From: Stictocephala bisonia
Lineage: Eukaryota; Arthropoda; Insecta; Hemiptera; Membracidae
Assembly: GCA_035578905.1 (NCBI GenBank)
Contig: JAQJVL010000749.1
Coordinates: 62,001-126,000 of the forward strand
Length of the DNA stretch: 64,000 nucleotides
Reading direction: 5' to 3'
Position numbers and translations under genes: made by a program. The first letter of the stretch is position 1. Every line of letters starts with the position of its first letter. This document shows, piece after piece, positions 49,001-55,460 of this stretch. The notes under the pieces are model-generated. The model ran no database searches and had not been told where the DNA came from. It saw only the letters and a program-made list of their open reading frames with translations.

Positions 49001-51464
49001 TATATTTCTTAGTTACTTAATTTCAATTAAAGTTATTAACTGATTTATACTTTTTTATGATATATTTAATTGTTGTTATTGATATACATTTTAATTTGTT
49101 AACTTTCAAACTCTTAACCTATTTGATGTTTTTATTTTAAATACTGGTCTAATTATAAGAGATACCAAAATACAAATACCCTGTAAACGTGTAAACAATC
49201 ACCCTTTACGATCTGTCTGTGACCGCCTCGCTCAGAGTTGATGTTTTTATATGACTAGTAGGCCAGCCAGGAGGCCGGACCTTCAGCGCGCGTACTGTAT
49301 TTATCTACTAAATAATATTATACCACTGCATTTTGGAAGAGACAACATTTAAGGACATTGCCCCCTCCCAAATGAAAGATATACTGAAAAATTTGACAAT
49401 TAAAATTATTCTTCTCTAAATTACTAATATACCATCAGATTTTAGAAAAGCCTATATTTATGGACTCTAATGCCCTAAAAACCAAAATTTATGGTCATAC
49501 TGCTTAAGAATCCTGGCTAGGCAGTAGGTCGATCTTCCTCAAGAGATGACATGCGGAGATCCACAAATGGTACTGTAGCAGAATGTCTTGGTGTATTGTT
49601 TTAAAAAATATATACAATCTTTCAATTATATTTTTATAAATTAATAACGTTAATGTTCACACAAGGGCCAGATACAAAAATAATTTTTATTAACTAATAA
49701 TTTGACCAAAAAGTGCCTTCAAGACTAAAAATAACATTTAACCGCAGTACTTAGCTTCAATCGCATTTTGTAAGTCTGTCCAAAAAAAATGGAAGGCTTG
49801 TTTTTTGTTTTTTTTTTTTTTTAGCCTTCAGCATGATTTGACGTAGCATATACACGTCATAGCCTATTAACGCAATTATACCGAGTCACCATGGGTGTTG
49901 AAACGGACGAACAGTCTAAGGTGTACTGTGGCCAGGTACAGCACTGAGGATCCTCAGTTTGAATCCAGCTCAGGCTCGTACATTTTACCGTGTGACTGTG
50001 CAGAGACACTGGTCAAATGTTTGTAGGGCCTACCTTTAATAAACGTTGTTCGGGAAGGGGGCTGGAAGTTAACGGGATCATTGTTCTATTATAGTTGACT
50101 GTACAATACTTGTTTTGCTACTTTTTACTTTTATAAAAAGAGGGGAACGCGTTTTCTGTTTATTTTCGTTGCCTGATTTTTATATTAGTAAGAACTTAAT
50201 GACATTAAATTGATAAATAAAAACATAACAGCATACCAGTATCAGTCAATTTGACATTTTGTAGATTTATAAAGTGACTATATAACATAGTTAACTATCT
50301 TAAATACTGTATTTTACCTGCAGATCTATAAAATAGTGTATTGCCTTTTACCCCACAGGGAGTTCTGATTGTTAATTACAGTAGACTCCCGATTATCCTT
50401 GATAATAAGTGGCTGACCTTTCATGGATAATCAAAATCGTGGATAATCCAAACCTAGCCTAAAATTGCCTGGCAATGACTAAAATCAACTCTGAAACAAA
50501 ACTGAGCCTTAAATTAGGCCTTACATGAGTTTAGGTTTAAAAATAAAACAATTAAAATACAGTAGTACAGCACATACTGACATTTAATTAAGTATCACTT
50601 GAATCACATAACAACATTTTATTGAAAGTAAAACAAACGCTTTTATTGTTGGGTTGGAAAGAAGTCTTTTATAGATTTTTTATTCTTCGCGTTAGACTCT
50701 TTTCTTACAATGCTTGCATGAATTTATCGTAACACCATAATATCAAACGCTGTTGTGTATTGTTCCCCCTCTATGGATTTTCCGTTTATCCATCTAGTAA
50801 ATCAGTCGATAAGCACTTCCACACTGCACTGACTACTGTATACAACTGACTCACAGTGGCAGACGGCAGTGAACTCAAAACAAGAGCGCGCCACAGACAC
50901 GCCTGACGTGACTCATCAGTGGCAGGCGAAGTACATTGTAAACAACTACCCTACATGTTTCGAAAATAACATTGAAGAGCGGAAATAATGATAATGATTA
51001 CAAATTTTATAGATCATATATTACATATCAAGAGACATTTTGACTATCTAGTGATCATTATCAATCTGTAATTATAATTTAAATTTTGATTACAAATCAA
51101 ATTATTATCATTATTTCTATCATAATAACGTCGTTGCATAAACTATGTATTATATGTGCTTTAATTTTTTTCACGGTCGTGGTTGATCCGCAACGTGGTT
51201 ATTCCACTCGTGGATAACCGGGAGTCTACTGTATATTAAAAAGACACCTTAGCTAAACTTACTTACTTGAGCTGGATTGGATTGTGCCAGTGCTTCTTGA
51301 AATTTTGTTCCAAAGACAGTATTTAAATCTTCAGTAGCTGTCTTTATGCTTGAATTCTTCCAAACTTGTTGACAGTGAGTTTCTTGCAATTTAATTACAT
51401 TATTAATTACCAAATTCAACCCTTTGAGAACTCCCAAAATATCGGAGTTTAACGTACGTGACAT
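22744..51464 (-). CDS. Coq8: COQ8/ADCK3-type atypical kinase (UbiB family), ten coding exons
   Basis: COQ8 is a mitochondrial UbiB-family kinase-like ATPase needed for coenzyme Q biosynthesis; it supports the CoQ-synthesis complex on the inner membrane. Exons (5' to 3'): 51464-51267, 41852-41771, 41628-41105, 38047-37825, 37486-37362, 35047-34825, 32304-32164, 30597-30395, 29345-29193, 23019-22744. All junctions are GT-AG and phases agree, giving 2148 nt and 715 residues. Key positions: KxGQ at K347-Q350 ([12 protein letters not shown]), alanine-rich loop A408-S411, lysine K429 (VAMKIQYPG), D559/N564 ([11 protein letters not shown]), and DFG D578-G580. Residues 95-268 are a long Ser/Glu/Lys-rich, probably disordered linker. 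The protein is somewhat longer than human COQ8A (647 residues, from memory). No broken exon or missing key residue is seen. An in-frame TAA 6 bp upstream of the ATG supports this start. Alternative exons cannot be excluded. Confidence 0.93.
24570..25025 (+). repeat. Interspersed repeat family D, copy 1
   Basis: About 450 bp is shared with 55690-56150: ATCTATTTACT.AACAAA, GCCTGCCGG, TGTCCCTCTGG, GAGAAATAATTGTC and TTTCGCAGAATAAAAAGTGT occur in the same order. No ORF or promoter boxes are recognised. The class is unknown. Confidence 0.75.
25841..26890 (-). pseudogene. LINE family 3 RT core, 349 codons
   Basis: This is a non-LTR reverse transcriptase for target-primed reverse transcription. The blocks are in order: [26 protein letters not shown] (first Asp), [32 protein letters not shown] (YxDD) and [16 protein letters not shown]. 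The C-terminal helical part follows to residue 349, ending at TAA. All catalytic Asp residues are present. The N-terminal block ([13 protein letters not shown]) is in another frame, so the element is not intact. Confidence 0.88.
26887..27222 (-). pseudogene. LINE family 3 RT N-terminal fragment
   Basis: 111 codons include [19 protein letters not shown] and [16 protein letters not shown], then [11 protein letters not shown]. This is the region immediately before the RT core, ended by a frameshift near 26900-26925. Confidence 0.85.
27490..27516. repeat. (TTA)n microsatellite
   Basis: About nine ATT/TTA units lie beside the 5' truncation of LINE family 3. Confidence 0.9.
28558..28742 (-). repeat. 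tRNA-derived SINE, family B
   Basis: Read on minus it starts GGGAGCGGCCGTAGATAAGG, has box B GGGTTCGATTCCC, then a body with CCGTGGTTCGGAAGTCACG and TAAGACAAAC. Its head differs from family A, so it derives from a different tRNA-like promoter. The body block recurs at 29470-29655 and, weaker, in family C. Confidence 0.78.
29193..29345 (-). CDS. Coq8: Coq8 exon 9 (residues 574-624, DFG motif)
   Basis: It begins [20 protein letters not shown]; the DFG Asp binds metal-nucleotide. It ends GYESK|GTGAGC in phase 0. Confidence 0.93.
29346..30394. other. Coq8 intron 8
   Basis: It holds a diverged family B-like SINE body at about 29470-29655 (ACCTGGACAGCAATGGCTT, TGACTTGTGAACCACC). The rest is AT-rich, nothing recognised. 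Confidence 0.5.
29470..29655. repeat. Diverged family B-like SINE body
   Basis: Its first half aligns with the body of the 28558-28742 SINE (AACCT.GG.C.A.GGCTT...GTGACTT.GAACCAC). No clear box A or B remains. Confidence 0.5.
30395..30597 (-). CDS. Coq8: Coq8 exon 8 (residues 506-573, catalytic loop)
   Basis: It encodes [16 protein letters not shown] and [20 protein letters not shown], which includes the catalytic-loop Asp and Asn of the UbiB fold. The acceptor is ATTTTCAG and the donor CAG|GTATTA. Confidence 0.93.
30969..31083 (-). repeat. tRNA-SINE family A, diverged copy
   Basis: On minus it carries GGCCAGGGCTTCAGACTGCT, a decayed box B and the ACTTTACTTGTTAAATGAAG body. It lies head to head with the copy at 31121-31245. 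Confidence 0.7.
31121..31245 (+). repeat. tRNA-SINE family A, diverged copy
   Basis: It reads GCGCCCGGTGTGGTTACTCA, AAGGCTTCATACTGCGG, AAGGTCCGAATCTCC (box B region) and ACTCGTTGAATAAAGTTC, matching the better-preserved copy at 55461-55606. Confidence 0.75.
31246..32163. other. Remainder of Coq8 intron 7
   Basis: AT-rich. The 31590-31740 stretch has a faint tRNA-like box B look (GGTTCTCAATTCGATCTC) but not enough to call a SINE. Confidence 0.4.
32164..32304 (-). CDS. Coq8: Coq8 exon 7 (residues 459-505)
   Basis: It reads [20 protein letters not shown] and then [14 protein letters not shown], the conserved ELxxExDY region. Its split codons match those of exons 6 and 8. Confidence 0.9.
32538..32796. 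mobile_element. Foldback MITE with about 100-bp inverted arms (Coq8 intron 6)
   Basis: Left arm 32538-32637 (CAGTACAAGTAAACGTCACA) and right arm 32696-32796 are near-perfect reverse complements around a 58-bp GC-richer loop. Each arm holds two copies of a GCACAAAATGCACAAATAT unit, so the arm grew by local duplication. The CAGT start recalls Tigger-type termini, but no TA is seen on the left side. Confidence 0.82.
32966..32985. repeat. Poly-A tract
   Basis: An uninterrupted A run of about 20 bases lies in intron 6. No adjacent retroelement was recognised. Confidence 0.85.
33095..33335. repeat. Interspersed repeat family E, copy 1
   Basis: It shares TTAACAGCTGTTCAAAT, TTTAAATAATG and the AGAGAGATTATATG segment with 59095-59290 in opposite orientation. 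AACAGCTGTT is itself palindromic and occurs twice here. Confidence 0.55.
33598..34036. repeat. Interspersed repeat family C, copy 2
   Basis: It aligns with 7105-7590 over most of its length (ATTTTCAGCTAATTGACAAG and ATGTCGGTATTAAGAGGACC are identical). It is followed directly by a TA microsatellite. Confidence 0.78.
34037..34078. repeat. (TA)n microsatellite
   Basis: About 20 TA units lie at the end of the family C repeat, a likely polymorphic site. Confidence 0.95.
34079..34824. other. Remainder of Coq8 intron 6
   Basis: No gene or named repeat is recognised. ORFs here are short and not protein-like. Confidence 0.45.
34825..35047 (-). CDS. Coq8: Coq8 exon 6 (residues 385-458, alanine-rich loop and VAMK)
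   Basis: [14 protein letters not shown] is the alanine-rich nucleotide loop that replaces the glycine-rich loop of ordinary kinases. [10 protein letters not shown] carries the conserved lysine. Acceptor ATTACAG and donor AAG|GTAGAC are both consistent. Confidence 0.93.
35840..36545. other. GC-rich foreign-looking block in Coq8 intron 5
   Basis: Composition shifts sharply from the AT-rich flanks to GC- and purine/cytosine-rich sequence with repeated phrases such as CTAAGGGA.TGCAAGCG and CCTGAGG. At 35857-35872 a purine-rich tract (AAATCAAGGGAGCGGA) is followed by TGTC, and near 37206 there is CCCAACGGTGGCAC. These could be the PPT/LTR start and LTR end/primer site of an LTR element (about 35873-37212), but no gag-pol is present. 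Part of an LTR retroelement is the best guess. Confidence 0.35.
37362..37486 (-). CDS. Coq8: Coq8 exon 5 (residues 343-384, KxGQ motif)
   Basis: It encodes [13 protein letters not shown], the diagnostic KxGQ helix that covers the UbiB active site, then [17 protein letters not shown]. Donor GAG|GTTAGT is in phase 0. Confidence 0.92.
37487..37824. other. Coq8 intron 4 (338 bp)
   Basis: AT-rich. A short CCAGGAGAAATTAGGGC segment near 37727 resembles the tail of SINE family B, too short to call. Confidence 0.5.
37825..38047 (-). CDS. Coq8: Coq8 exon 4 (residues 269-342, start of conserved domain)
   Basis: It begins [19 protein letters not shown] and contains [11 protein letters not shown] and [14 protein letters not shown], the conserved N-terminal extension of COQ8 proteins. 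An acceptor one codon pair further in (GGCAG|TTAAG) is chosen because the first CAG gives a stop in frame. Confidence 0.88.
38225..38413. mobile_element. Foldback element, family F, shorter copy
   Basis: The ends ATTACTAATAACTAAAGC and, on the right, GCTTTAATTATTAGTAAT are inverted. The centre has its own palindrome (ATCTCTGAGACTGAGTCAGAGAT). CTGAGGATGCCACATCACAG is shared with the large palindrome at 42721-43158, as is the CGGCCGGTGTC flank. The GAAAC of the other copy reads AAAAC here. Confidence 0.7.
38414..39220. other. AT-rich part of Coq8 intron 3
   Basis: No gene is recognised. A weak protein-like similarity ([11 protein letters not shown] at about 39113-39146, VVTFKKTLL at about 40379-40405 on the other side of the LINE) may be chance. 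Confidence 0.35.
39252..40340 (+). mobile_element. LINE family 4, 5'-truncated insertion with 31-bp target duplication
   Basis: Flanking repeats 39221-39251 and 40341-40371 are identical over 31 bp (start TGTTGAAAATATAAAC, end CCCACAGCAGT). The insert ends in GAAGAAGAAG, a simple-repeat tail directly before the second copy, as expected for target-primed integration. It contains the RT palm to C-terminus in one open frame. It lies in Coq8 intron 3, antisense to the gene. Confidence 0.82.
39279..40265 (+). pseudogene. LINE family 4 RT palm-to-C-terminus, 328 codons
   Basis: The open frame contains [32 protein letters not shown] (YxDD with Phe), [17 protein letters not shown] and a long helical C-terminal part to residue 328. 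Between GPIL and YVND about 3 residues usual in the family (LFLI-type) are missing, a small in-frame deletion that would damage the palm. The frame is open for about 70 bp upstream of this start ([15 protein letters not shown]). The long open frame suggests a recent copy. Confidence 0.86.
40372..41104. other. Remainder of Coq8 intron 3
   Basis: AT-rich, with TCCTAGTCGGACGTTGGA / TCCTAGCCGGACATTGGA as a 2-unit tandem at 40950-41002. No gene. Confidence 0.45.
41105..41628 (-). CDS. Coq8: Coq8 exon 3 (residues 94-268, linker)
   Basis: This 524-bp exon is hydrophilic and rich in Ser, Glu and Lys and ends PKKKPS|GTAAGT in phase 0. This part of the family is poorly conserved, which fits a disordered linker before the conserved domain. 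The acceptor is ACTTTCCAG. Confidence 0.85.
41771..41852 (-). CDS. Coq8: Coq8 exon 2 (residues 67-93)
   Basis: This 82-bp exon reads [20 protein letters not shown] and ends C|GTAAGT in phase 1. The acceptor is TTTTGCAG. It joins in frame to exon 3 across a 142-bp intron. Confidence 0.85.
41853..42720. other. Coq8 intron 1, 3' part
   Basis: AT-rich, nothing recognised up to the palindrome. Confidence 0.45.
42721..43158. mobile_element. Near-perfect 438-bp palindrome (foldback family F)
   Basis: Left arm 42721-42932 and right arm 42950-43158 are reverse complements with very few differences, around a 17-bp loop. The outer ends are ATAACTAGAATCTACAG / CTGTAGATTCTAGTTAT. The inner part is GC-rich (GGTGGTGGGGTGGGGACTGG). 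Both arms carry CTGAGGATGCC...GGCGAAAC. The near identity of the arms implies either recent origin or ongoing gene conversion. There is no ORF of its own: the two identical 78-codon frames read in opposite directions are a palindrome artefact. Confidence 0.92.
43159..45192. other. Coq8 intron 1, featureless 2 kb
   Basis: AT-rich with no protein-like frames. Repeated GTTAAAGTTA-type words around 42600-42720, 43190-43260 and 44640-44760 are low-complexity. Confidence 0.45.
45197..45972. mobile_element. piggyBac-type non-autonomous element with zinc-domain ORF
   Basis: The 776-bp element is bounded by TTAA at 45193-45196 and 45973-45976. The ends are CCCGCGATAGGGCGCGTT and, reverse-complemented, CCCACGATAGGGCGCTTG. 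Sub-terminal motifs GCCATCTAGCC.CGCGCC repeat at 45402-45420 and 45447-45465, and GTTAGATGGCA occurs near both ends. These could be transposase-binding repeats. Termini differ from the other three piggyBac-type elements, so it is a separate family. Confidence 0.87.
45545..45708 (+). pseudogene. Solo cysteine-rich domain of a second piggyBac-type transposase
   Basis: After PGPAGRKPR come CDYC, QCHRC, ICKEH and VCNEC, then a short tail and stop at 45708. This is the same seven-Cys, one-His arrangement as at 2729-2899, but the residues between ligands differ widely. A TACATTCCAG acceptor-like site lies directly before it, and the frame is also open from ATG 45496. No catalytic core is nearby. 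It lies antisense within Coq8 intron 1. Confidence 0.78.
45977..47100. other. Coq8 intron 1 spacer with one unexplained ORF
   Basis: An open stretch at 46198-46370 on plus ([20 protein letters not shown]... to RNAI, stop) follows TTTGTGATTAG, a fair splice acceptor. I do not recognise the protein. At 46727-46765 there is one unit of the motif seen in tandem at 54531-54638. The rest is AT-rich. Confidence 0.35.
47126..47640. repeat. Local pair of diverged repeats
   Basis: 47130-47225 and 47509-47637 share CAAGGATTTT.AATTTT and TGGGAAAATTCTGATTTCTG followed by CC.CA.AGG. The second copy has about 30 extra bases. The class is unknown. Confidence 0.55.
48074..48480. mobile_element. TTAA-flanked MITE, family G, longer copy
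   Basis: It is bounded by TTAA at 48070-48073 and 48481-48484. The right end (ACATGGCCGACAGCCTCTGC then AGACTC) matches the arms of the 144-bp copy at 55292-55435. The left end is a diverged inverted version (GCTGCAAAGCCATACTGG). Confidence 0.65.
48526..48934 (+). pseudogene. N-terminal helix-turn-helix part of an IS630-like transposase
   Basis: Frame one reads [18 protein letters not shown] and [20 protein letters not shown], a homeodomain-like HTH of the kind preceding DDE_3 cores. After a frameshift near 48775-48790, frame two reads [20 protein letters not shown] and FYKTDESLP to a stop at 48934. The order matches insect members of this family as I recall them. No DDE core follows. Confidence 0.65.
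49298..50378. other. Coq8 intron 1, with a possible SINE remnant
   Basis: About 49880-50030 has a tRNA-like look: GTTGAAACGGACGAACAGTC then a box B-like CAGTTTGAATCCAGC. It is too decayed to assign. The rest is AT-rich. Confidence 0.35.
50379..51231. mobile_element. Non-autonomous Tigger element (MITE-like, 853 bp)
   Basis: It starts CAGTAGACTCCCGATTATCC and ends, reverse-complemented, CAGTAGACTCCCGGTTATCC, with one mismatch in 20. TA duplications flank it at 50377-50378 and 51232-51233. GTGGATAATCC sub-terminal repeats follow the left end. There is no transposase frame. The end sequence is typical of Tigger but differs from the autonomous-type element at 1-3402. Confidence 0.92.
51267..51464 (-). 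CDS. Coq8: Coq8 exon 1 (residues 1-66)
   Basis: It starts [20 protein letters not shown], resembling the N-terminal helix of COQ8A-type proteins, and ends at AA|GTAAGT in phase 0. A TTTGTTTCAG acceptor-like site ends 29 bases upstream of the ATG (exon edge about 51492), so a non-coding first exon may exist further up. Confidence 0.85.
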
Positions 51465-51492
51465 TTTTTATAGTTTTTTCAAAACCCTAATT

Positions 51493-52239
51493 CTGAAACA
51501 AATATGGAGAAATTATTATAACATATTATAAACCAATCCAAGAATTTTAGCAATTCAAAAATAATTTTATTGAATTTAACTTGCTGCTGATTCGCTGAAT
51601 GGATATTAAACTGTTGGCAATAAACAAATGACATAATCTAATTTTTATCTGATACATGAAAATAAACTGCTATTAGTAAGTTTTCAAAGAGTATCTTAAC
51701 ATCAGATGAGCTCATTCAATTTAAAAATTCAGATTGGGGTGAAGGAAACCAAACATTTATTTCAAAACACAATAATAGGAGAGGTAGGTTGTCAGCAAAC
51801 TTACCTCAGAAAATAAGTCCACTAAGATAAAGTAGAAAAAACAAACACAGAAACAACACATTCCCAGATAGAATAACAAATACAGGGAAGTGTTTTTGTA
51901 TTTGTTTTTTTTTTTTTTTTTTTTTTCAGTGTTAGTGGGCTTATCTTCTCAGATAAGTTTACTGATGCCCTATCTCTCCTACTACACTAATTCCTGGCCT
52001 AGTGTTCTTCAAACAAATCTAAAACCAATAATAATTATTTCTTACACACAGTCACTGCACATTTGCATTAAAAAGTTTTTCCAGTTTTCAAAGAAATAAA
52101 AATCAAGTACATTTATAGTCTATATATATAAGAGCAATATAAAATTGTGTTAACCCTACATCTGCAGGTCATACTAATTTGAATGTTTAGTACTATACAC
52201 TAAGTGTTCCAAGTTTTACTAATTTGCAGGTTCAGATAA
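51493..52239. other. 5' flank of Coq8
   Basis: Presumed upstream region or 5' UTR intron. There are an AT-rich T-run (51906-51926) and short palindromic patches (for example TTACCTCAGAAAATAAG / TTATCTTCTCAGATAAG). No promoter element can be called. Confidence 0.35.
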
Positions 52240-52810
52240 TAATAATAATTAGAAGCTTTATTCTTAAACATCAAGTTTAGAATAGTTTTCAATAGAATTG
52301 TACAGTACAAAATAATATAATGAATGATAAAAAATACAATGGTGGTTAGTTTGGGCAGTCCTTTATTATTTTATTGTGGTCAATTCAAGCTTTGTTGTTG
52401 TTTGCTGTAGATTGTTATCACAATCTGTTAGCGTGGTCTAGAAATTCTTCAGTTTGAGTAAATTGACTTACTAACAAGCCAAAAGTTTAGTTCTTTTAGG
52501 AGCTTTTTTTTCGTCTATTCTCTTAAGATGAATAGGTAGCGCATTTACAATCTTGCCCCAGCGTGTGATGGCTTTTTAGCAAATAGGGCAGTTCTTTGTG
52601 CAGGTAAGTTGAAGTTTCTTGTTGTTTGGCCATGTGGCTGTTGTGAGTTGAAATCGTCAAATTTAAACTAACAGCATGCATAATGACTTTGTGAACGTAA
52701 AGAGATGTGTTGTTGAGAATATTGTGTTGTTTGTAAGCTTCTCTATAGCTATCTAGTGGTGAAATATCAGCAATTATGGTTCAAAAACATACATGCTCAA
52801 AATGCAGATA
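52240..52810 (-). mobile_element. Probable LINE 3' end, degraded
   Basis: It begins with an AATAATAAT tail. Upstream on minus, the segment with ATTTACAATCTTGCCCCAG and TTTTTAGCAAATAGGGCAG parallels the 3' part of LINE family 3 (25720-25800) in layout. No RT motifs are preserved. Confidence 0.4.
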
Positions 52811-52950
52811 TGGAGTTAAAATATTAACAAATTACATATTAACTCAAGATCTCAAAGTTTATAAGACTTCTCGATCGGTTCATTTGAATATAACATTAAT
52901 GTAACATAGTTTCATCATTCTTCAAGCTCTTTCCTTACTTTATTTATAAT

Positions 52951-53174
52951 TTAATGTTAGAGATGAATCAAACACTCCAGTAATTATAGTTTTTCATTTC
53001 GTAAGGCCTTTCGGTAATGATGTTACCATCTTCAGACATACCGGTACATAAACTAAAAATAATTTAGTTTGTGTATGTCTGAAGATGGTAACATTGTTAC
53101 CTTTTTGGCTTTTTGCCTTACGAAATAAAAAACTATAATGATTACTGGAGTGTTTGATTCGTCTATAACGTTAA
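52951..53174. mobile_element. Foldback element, family H (about 100-bp arms)
   Basis: The arms TGAATCAAACACTCCAGTAA... and the complementary ...TTACTGGAGTGTTTGATTCG flank a short centre. Each arm includes CTGAAGATGGTAACA and a TTACGAAAT segment. It differs in sequence from family F but shares the CTGARGAT/GAAA layout. Confidence 0.82.
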
Positions 53175-54224
53175 ATAGAGTAAATTCATTATCAAATATG
53201 TAAATCAGAGCAGGTTTAGAATTTAAATCTGGAGTTGAATTAATTACCCTACTGTGCAGCTAAAAGGGGAGCAACTGTTCGCATTTAATGTAGACATTTC
53301 TATATCATGATACCATTTCAACACCATAAATAATTAGATATAAGGGCATAAATTACTAATCAAAATAATTGTCTTTGTATTTGTTAACAAACCGTTTTTT
53401 TTTTTGTTTTTTTTTTTTTACTTGTTTAATTTTTTTCAGTAATGAATTTATTTTGTAAGTAAATTTATTTTTTTTTAGTAACAGAAAAATAAATATTTGT
53501 AATTTTTTTGTTCTTGGAAATATAAAAAAGCCGTAAATATTTTGTGTTCAAAAATATTACAAACTTATTCATTTATTACTTCTGTAACAGCAATAAGACA
53601 ATTAATTGTAAAATTAATATGTAGTTTCTTGATAGCAATGCTTCATGATTTTATATATATTCTCAAAATAATACAAATTTAGCTTTGGTTAATTAGCTAA
53701 ATTTCAAACTAATAACAACATACAAAGAGTTAAGATAAAATGTCCTCATAATTTCATGAAGGTGAAAGCAAGATGTCGACACTGGGAAAAATTACTTTAA
53801 AAAATTAACTAACTTGAAAAAAATATTTTGTGTAATAAACTACAATATATTATGTAAGCTGACAAAATTCTTATGTTCATTTTTAATGTAGGTTTATATA
53901 ACATAAAGCATTTTATAATATCAGTTTTTCTGCTTTATTTTTACAATTTTCTAAATATAATTTTCACATTTATCTTTATGCCAGATATAAATGAGACTCC
54001 TTACATTCACATTTATTTAATGTTTTGGATCAATGTAAAATATATAGTTTACAAAAACTTCCTTAACACCACCAAATTGTAAAGGGTAAAAATATCCCAT
54101 TTTTAAAAGAAAATTTACTTTTTCCCAAAGAACAATGATACTGAAAATCAACATTACCATACCATTTTTGTTCAACATAGACCTTATTATTGTTATCTAT
54201 GTAAGTCAATGCAGTGACTTAAAT
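53175..54224. other. AT-rich spacer, nothing recognised
   Basis: T-rich runs and short open frames of low complexity only. Confidence 0.45.
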
Positions 54225-54490
54225 TGACTTAAGTACACCCAGTCAAGTGTTGTGAACGAGTGCAAGACTTGATACAACGACTCATGAACATTGTTCGCGC
54301 TAAAAAAGATGACCCCAAAACTAAAGAGTAACTGGAAGGTGAGTAGACCAGAGTCAAAGCTGTAGTAGGCCCTACGCAGGGCTTTTGTGTTGGCTCCCCA
54401 CAATGATCCAGCAAGTTGCTGCACAATGTTAGATCCGGTTTTCACTTTAGCTGCTGTTTTCTTTAGGTATGGCCATTTTTCTGGTATCAA
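54225..54490 (-). pseudogene. LINE family 1 fragment (third copy)
   Basis: The minus strand reads LKKTAAKVKTGSNIVQQLAG then SLWGANTKALR, aligned with LQKTAAKIKTKANVLHHIAG in the copy at 3775-5795. It is short and broken. Confidence 0.7.
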
Positions 54491-54530
54491 CAGGAAAGTC
54501 CAGATGTAGTATCAGCCCAAGGGATGACCT

Positions 54531-54638
54531 CACCCTTACACGTACAGTGGTATTGACCCACCCACCCACCCTTACACGTACAGTGGTATTGACTCACCCG
54601 TCCACCCTTACACGTACAGTGGTATTGACTCACCCGTA
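54531..54638. repeat. Three-unit tandem repeat (about 36 bp)
   Basis: Each unit contains CACCCTTACACGTACAGTGG then TATTGA(C/T)(C/T)CACCC. Single or partial units occur at 46727-46765 (same orientation) and 63564-63640 (opposite orientation). Confidence 0.85.
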
Positions 54639-54916
54639 TCAAAGGGCCTATGACAGACACATACTCTTTGATTGTTATACCAAAACTTTATGATAGAGCC
54701 AGACTGTTATCATTAATTAAACAGTCTGCATTAGAACAACCTGACTGCATTAGAACAATAAAATGATGCATATAAACGTGATAGTTATTTTTTTAACTTT
54801 TAACATAAAAAATTCCCATATATCGGTAGTTAATAGTAATAAAAATACAATGAACTTCCAATATATTCTAAGTTGTGCAATACATTTTTGCACAAAATGA
54901 TTTAGATGAATAACTT

Positions 54917-55012
54917 AGGTAACAAAAGAAGGAGCAATTAACCTAAGGTTGAAGTGCAATCTAGGAATGGCCTCAGAGCTTTCCTTCCCCTCAGCAAACT
55001 AGATAACAAAAT
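54917..55012 (+). repeat. Solo 3' end of LINE family 5
   Basis: It shares AGGTAACA, CTTAGGTTGAAG-like, TCTAGGAATGGCCTCAGAGC and TTTCCTTCCCCTCA with 58268-58365, which follows the RNase H-bearing LINE. It is probably a severely 5'-truncated copy. Confidence 0.7.
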
Positions 55013-55291
55013 ATAATCGGTTTCATAATATGTGAAATATTTTTTAGAATCTATATTTATCTACCAGTTTTGGTAACTATGCACTTCCTTGCTGCTCCTG
55101 AAAATACAATTTCTTGTTTTAAAAGTGGTGAAATATCAGTTTATATATCTTGAGGAGGTTAATTTTTGCGGTGGCAAACTCGTTTTTCATGGAAAAGTTG
55201 AAAAACTATTTTTTTTACGTGACAGTGAAAAAACCAACTTTTTAAAAAAATAAGTATTTATCATTAATTTTTTTAGTTTTACTTTTTTTAA

Positions 55292-55435
55292 GAGTTTGAA
55301 GAGGCTGTTGGCCATGTTGGTTTTAATCCCATAAGAACAATGCTATTTGGATGTAATATTATATCTAGTTTGAAAATAACATTGTTCTTACTGTATGGGA
55401 TTAAAATCAACATGGCCGACAGCCTCTGCAGACTC
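55292..55435. mobile_element. TTAA-flanked hairpin MITE, family G
   Basis: It is bounded by TTAA (55288-55291, 55436-55439). The arms GAGTTTGAAGAGGCTGTTGG and, reverse-complemented, GAGTCTGCAGAGGCTGTCGG extend inward about 65 bp to form a near-complete hairpin. No coding capacity. Confidence 0.8.
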
Positions 55436-55460
55436 TTAAAGCTGAACATTAATATAGTTT

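Larger units (their letters stand above)
47720..49297. mobile_element. Tc1/mariner-superfamily (IS630-like) element, TA-flanked, degraded
   Basis: Inverted ends share GAAGGTCCGGCCTC, preceded by CGCGCGG on the left and CGCGCGCT on the right. Outside them TA dinucleotides (47718-47719, 49298-49299) mark the target. The element holds an N-terminal transposase fragment and a nested TTAA MITE (48074-48480). Confidence 0.68.

Noticed and set aside
52122..52140. TCTATATATATAAGAG resembling a Helitron 5' end
   Set aside because: No CTAG-ended 3' terminus with hairpin was found downstream; AT-rich sequence gives this by chance.
52151..54084. Possible fifth piggyBac-type element starting TTAACCCTACATC at 52151
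   Set aside because: No convincing matching right end. The only candidate (AAAGGGTAA near 54080) lacks TTAA and its TIR match is weak.
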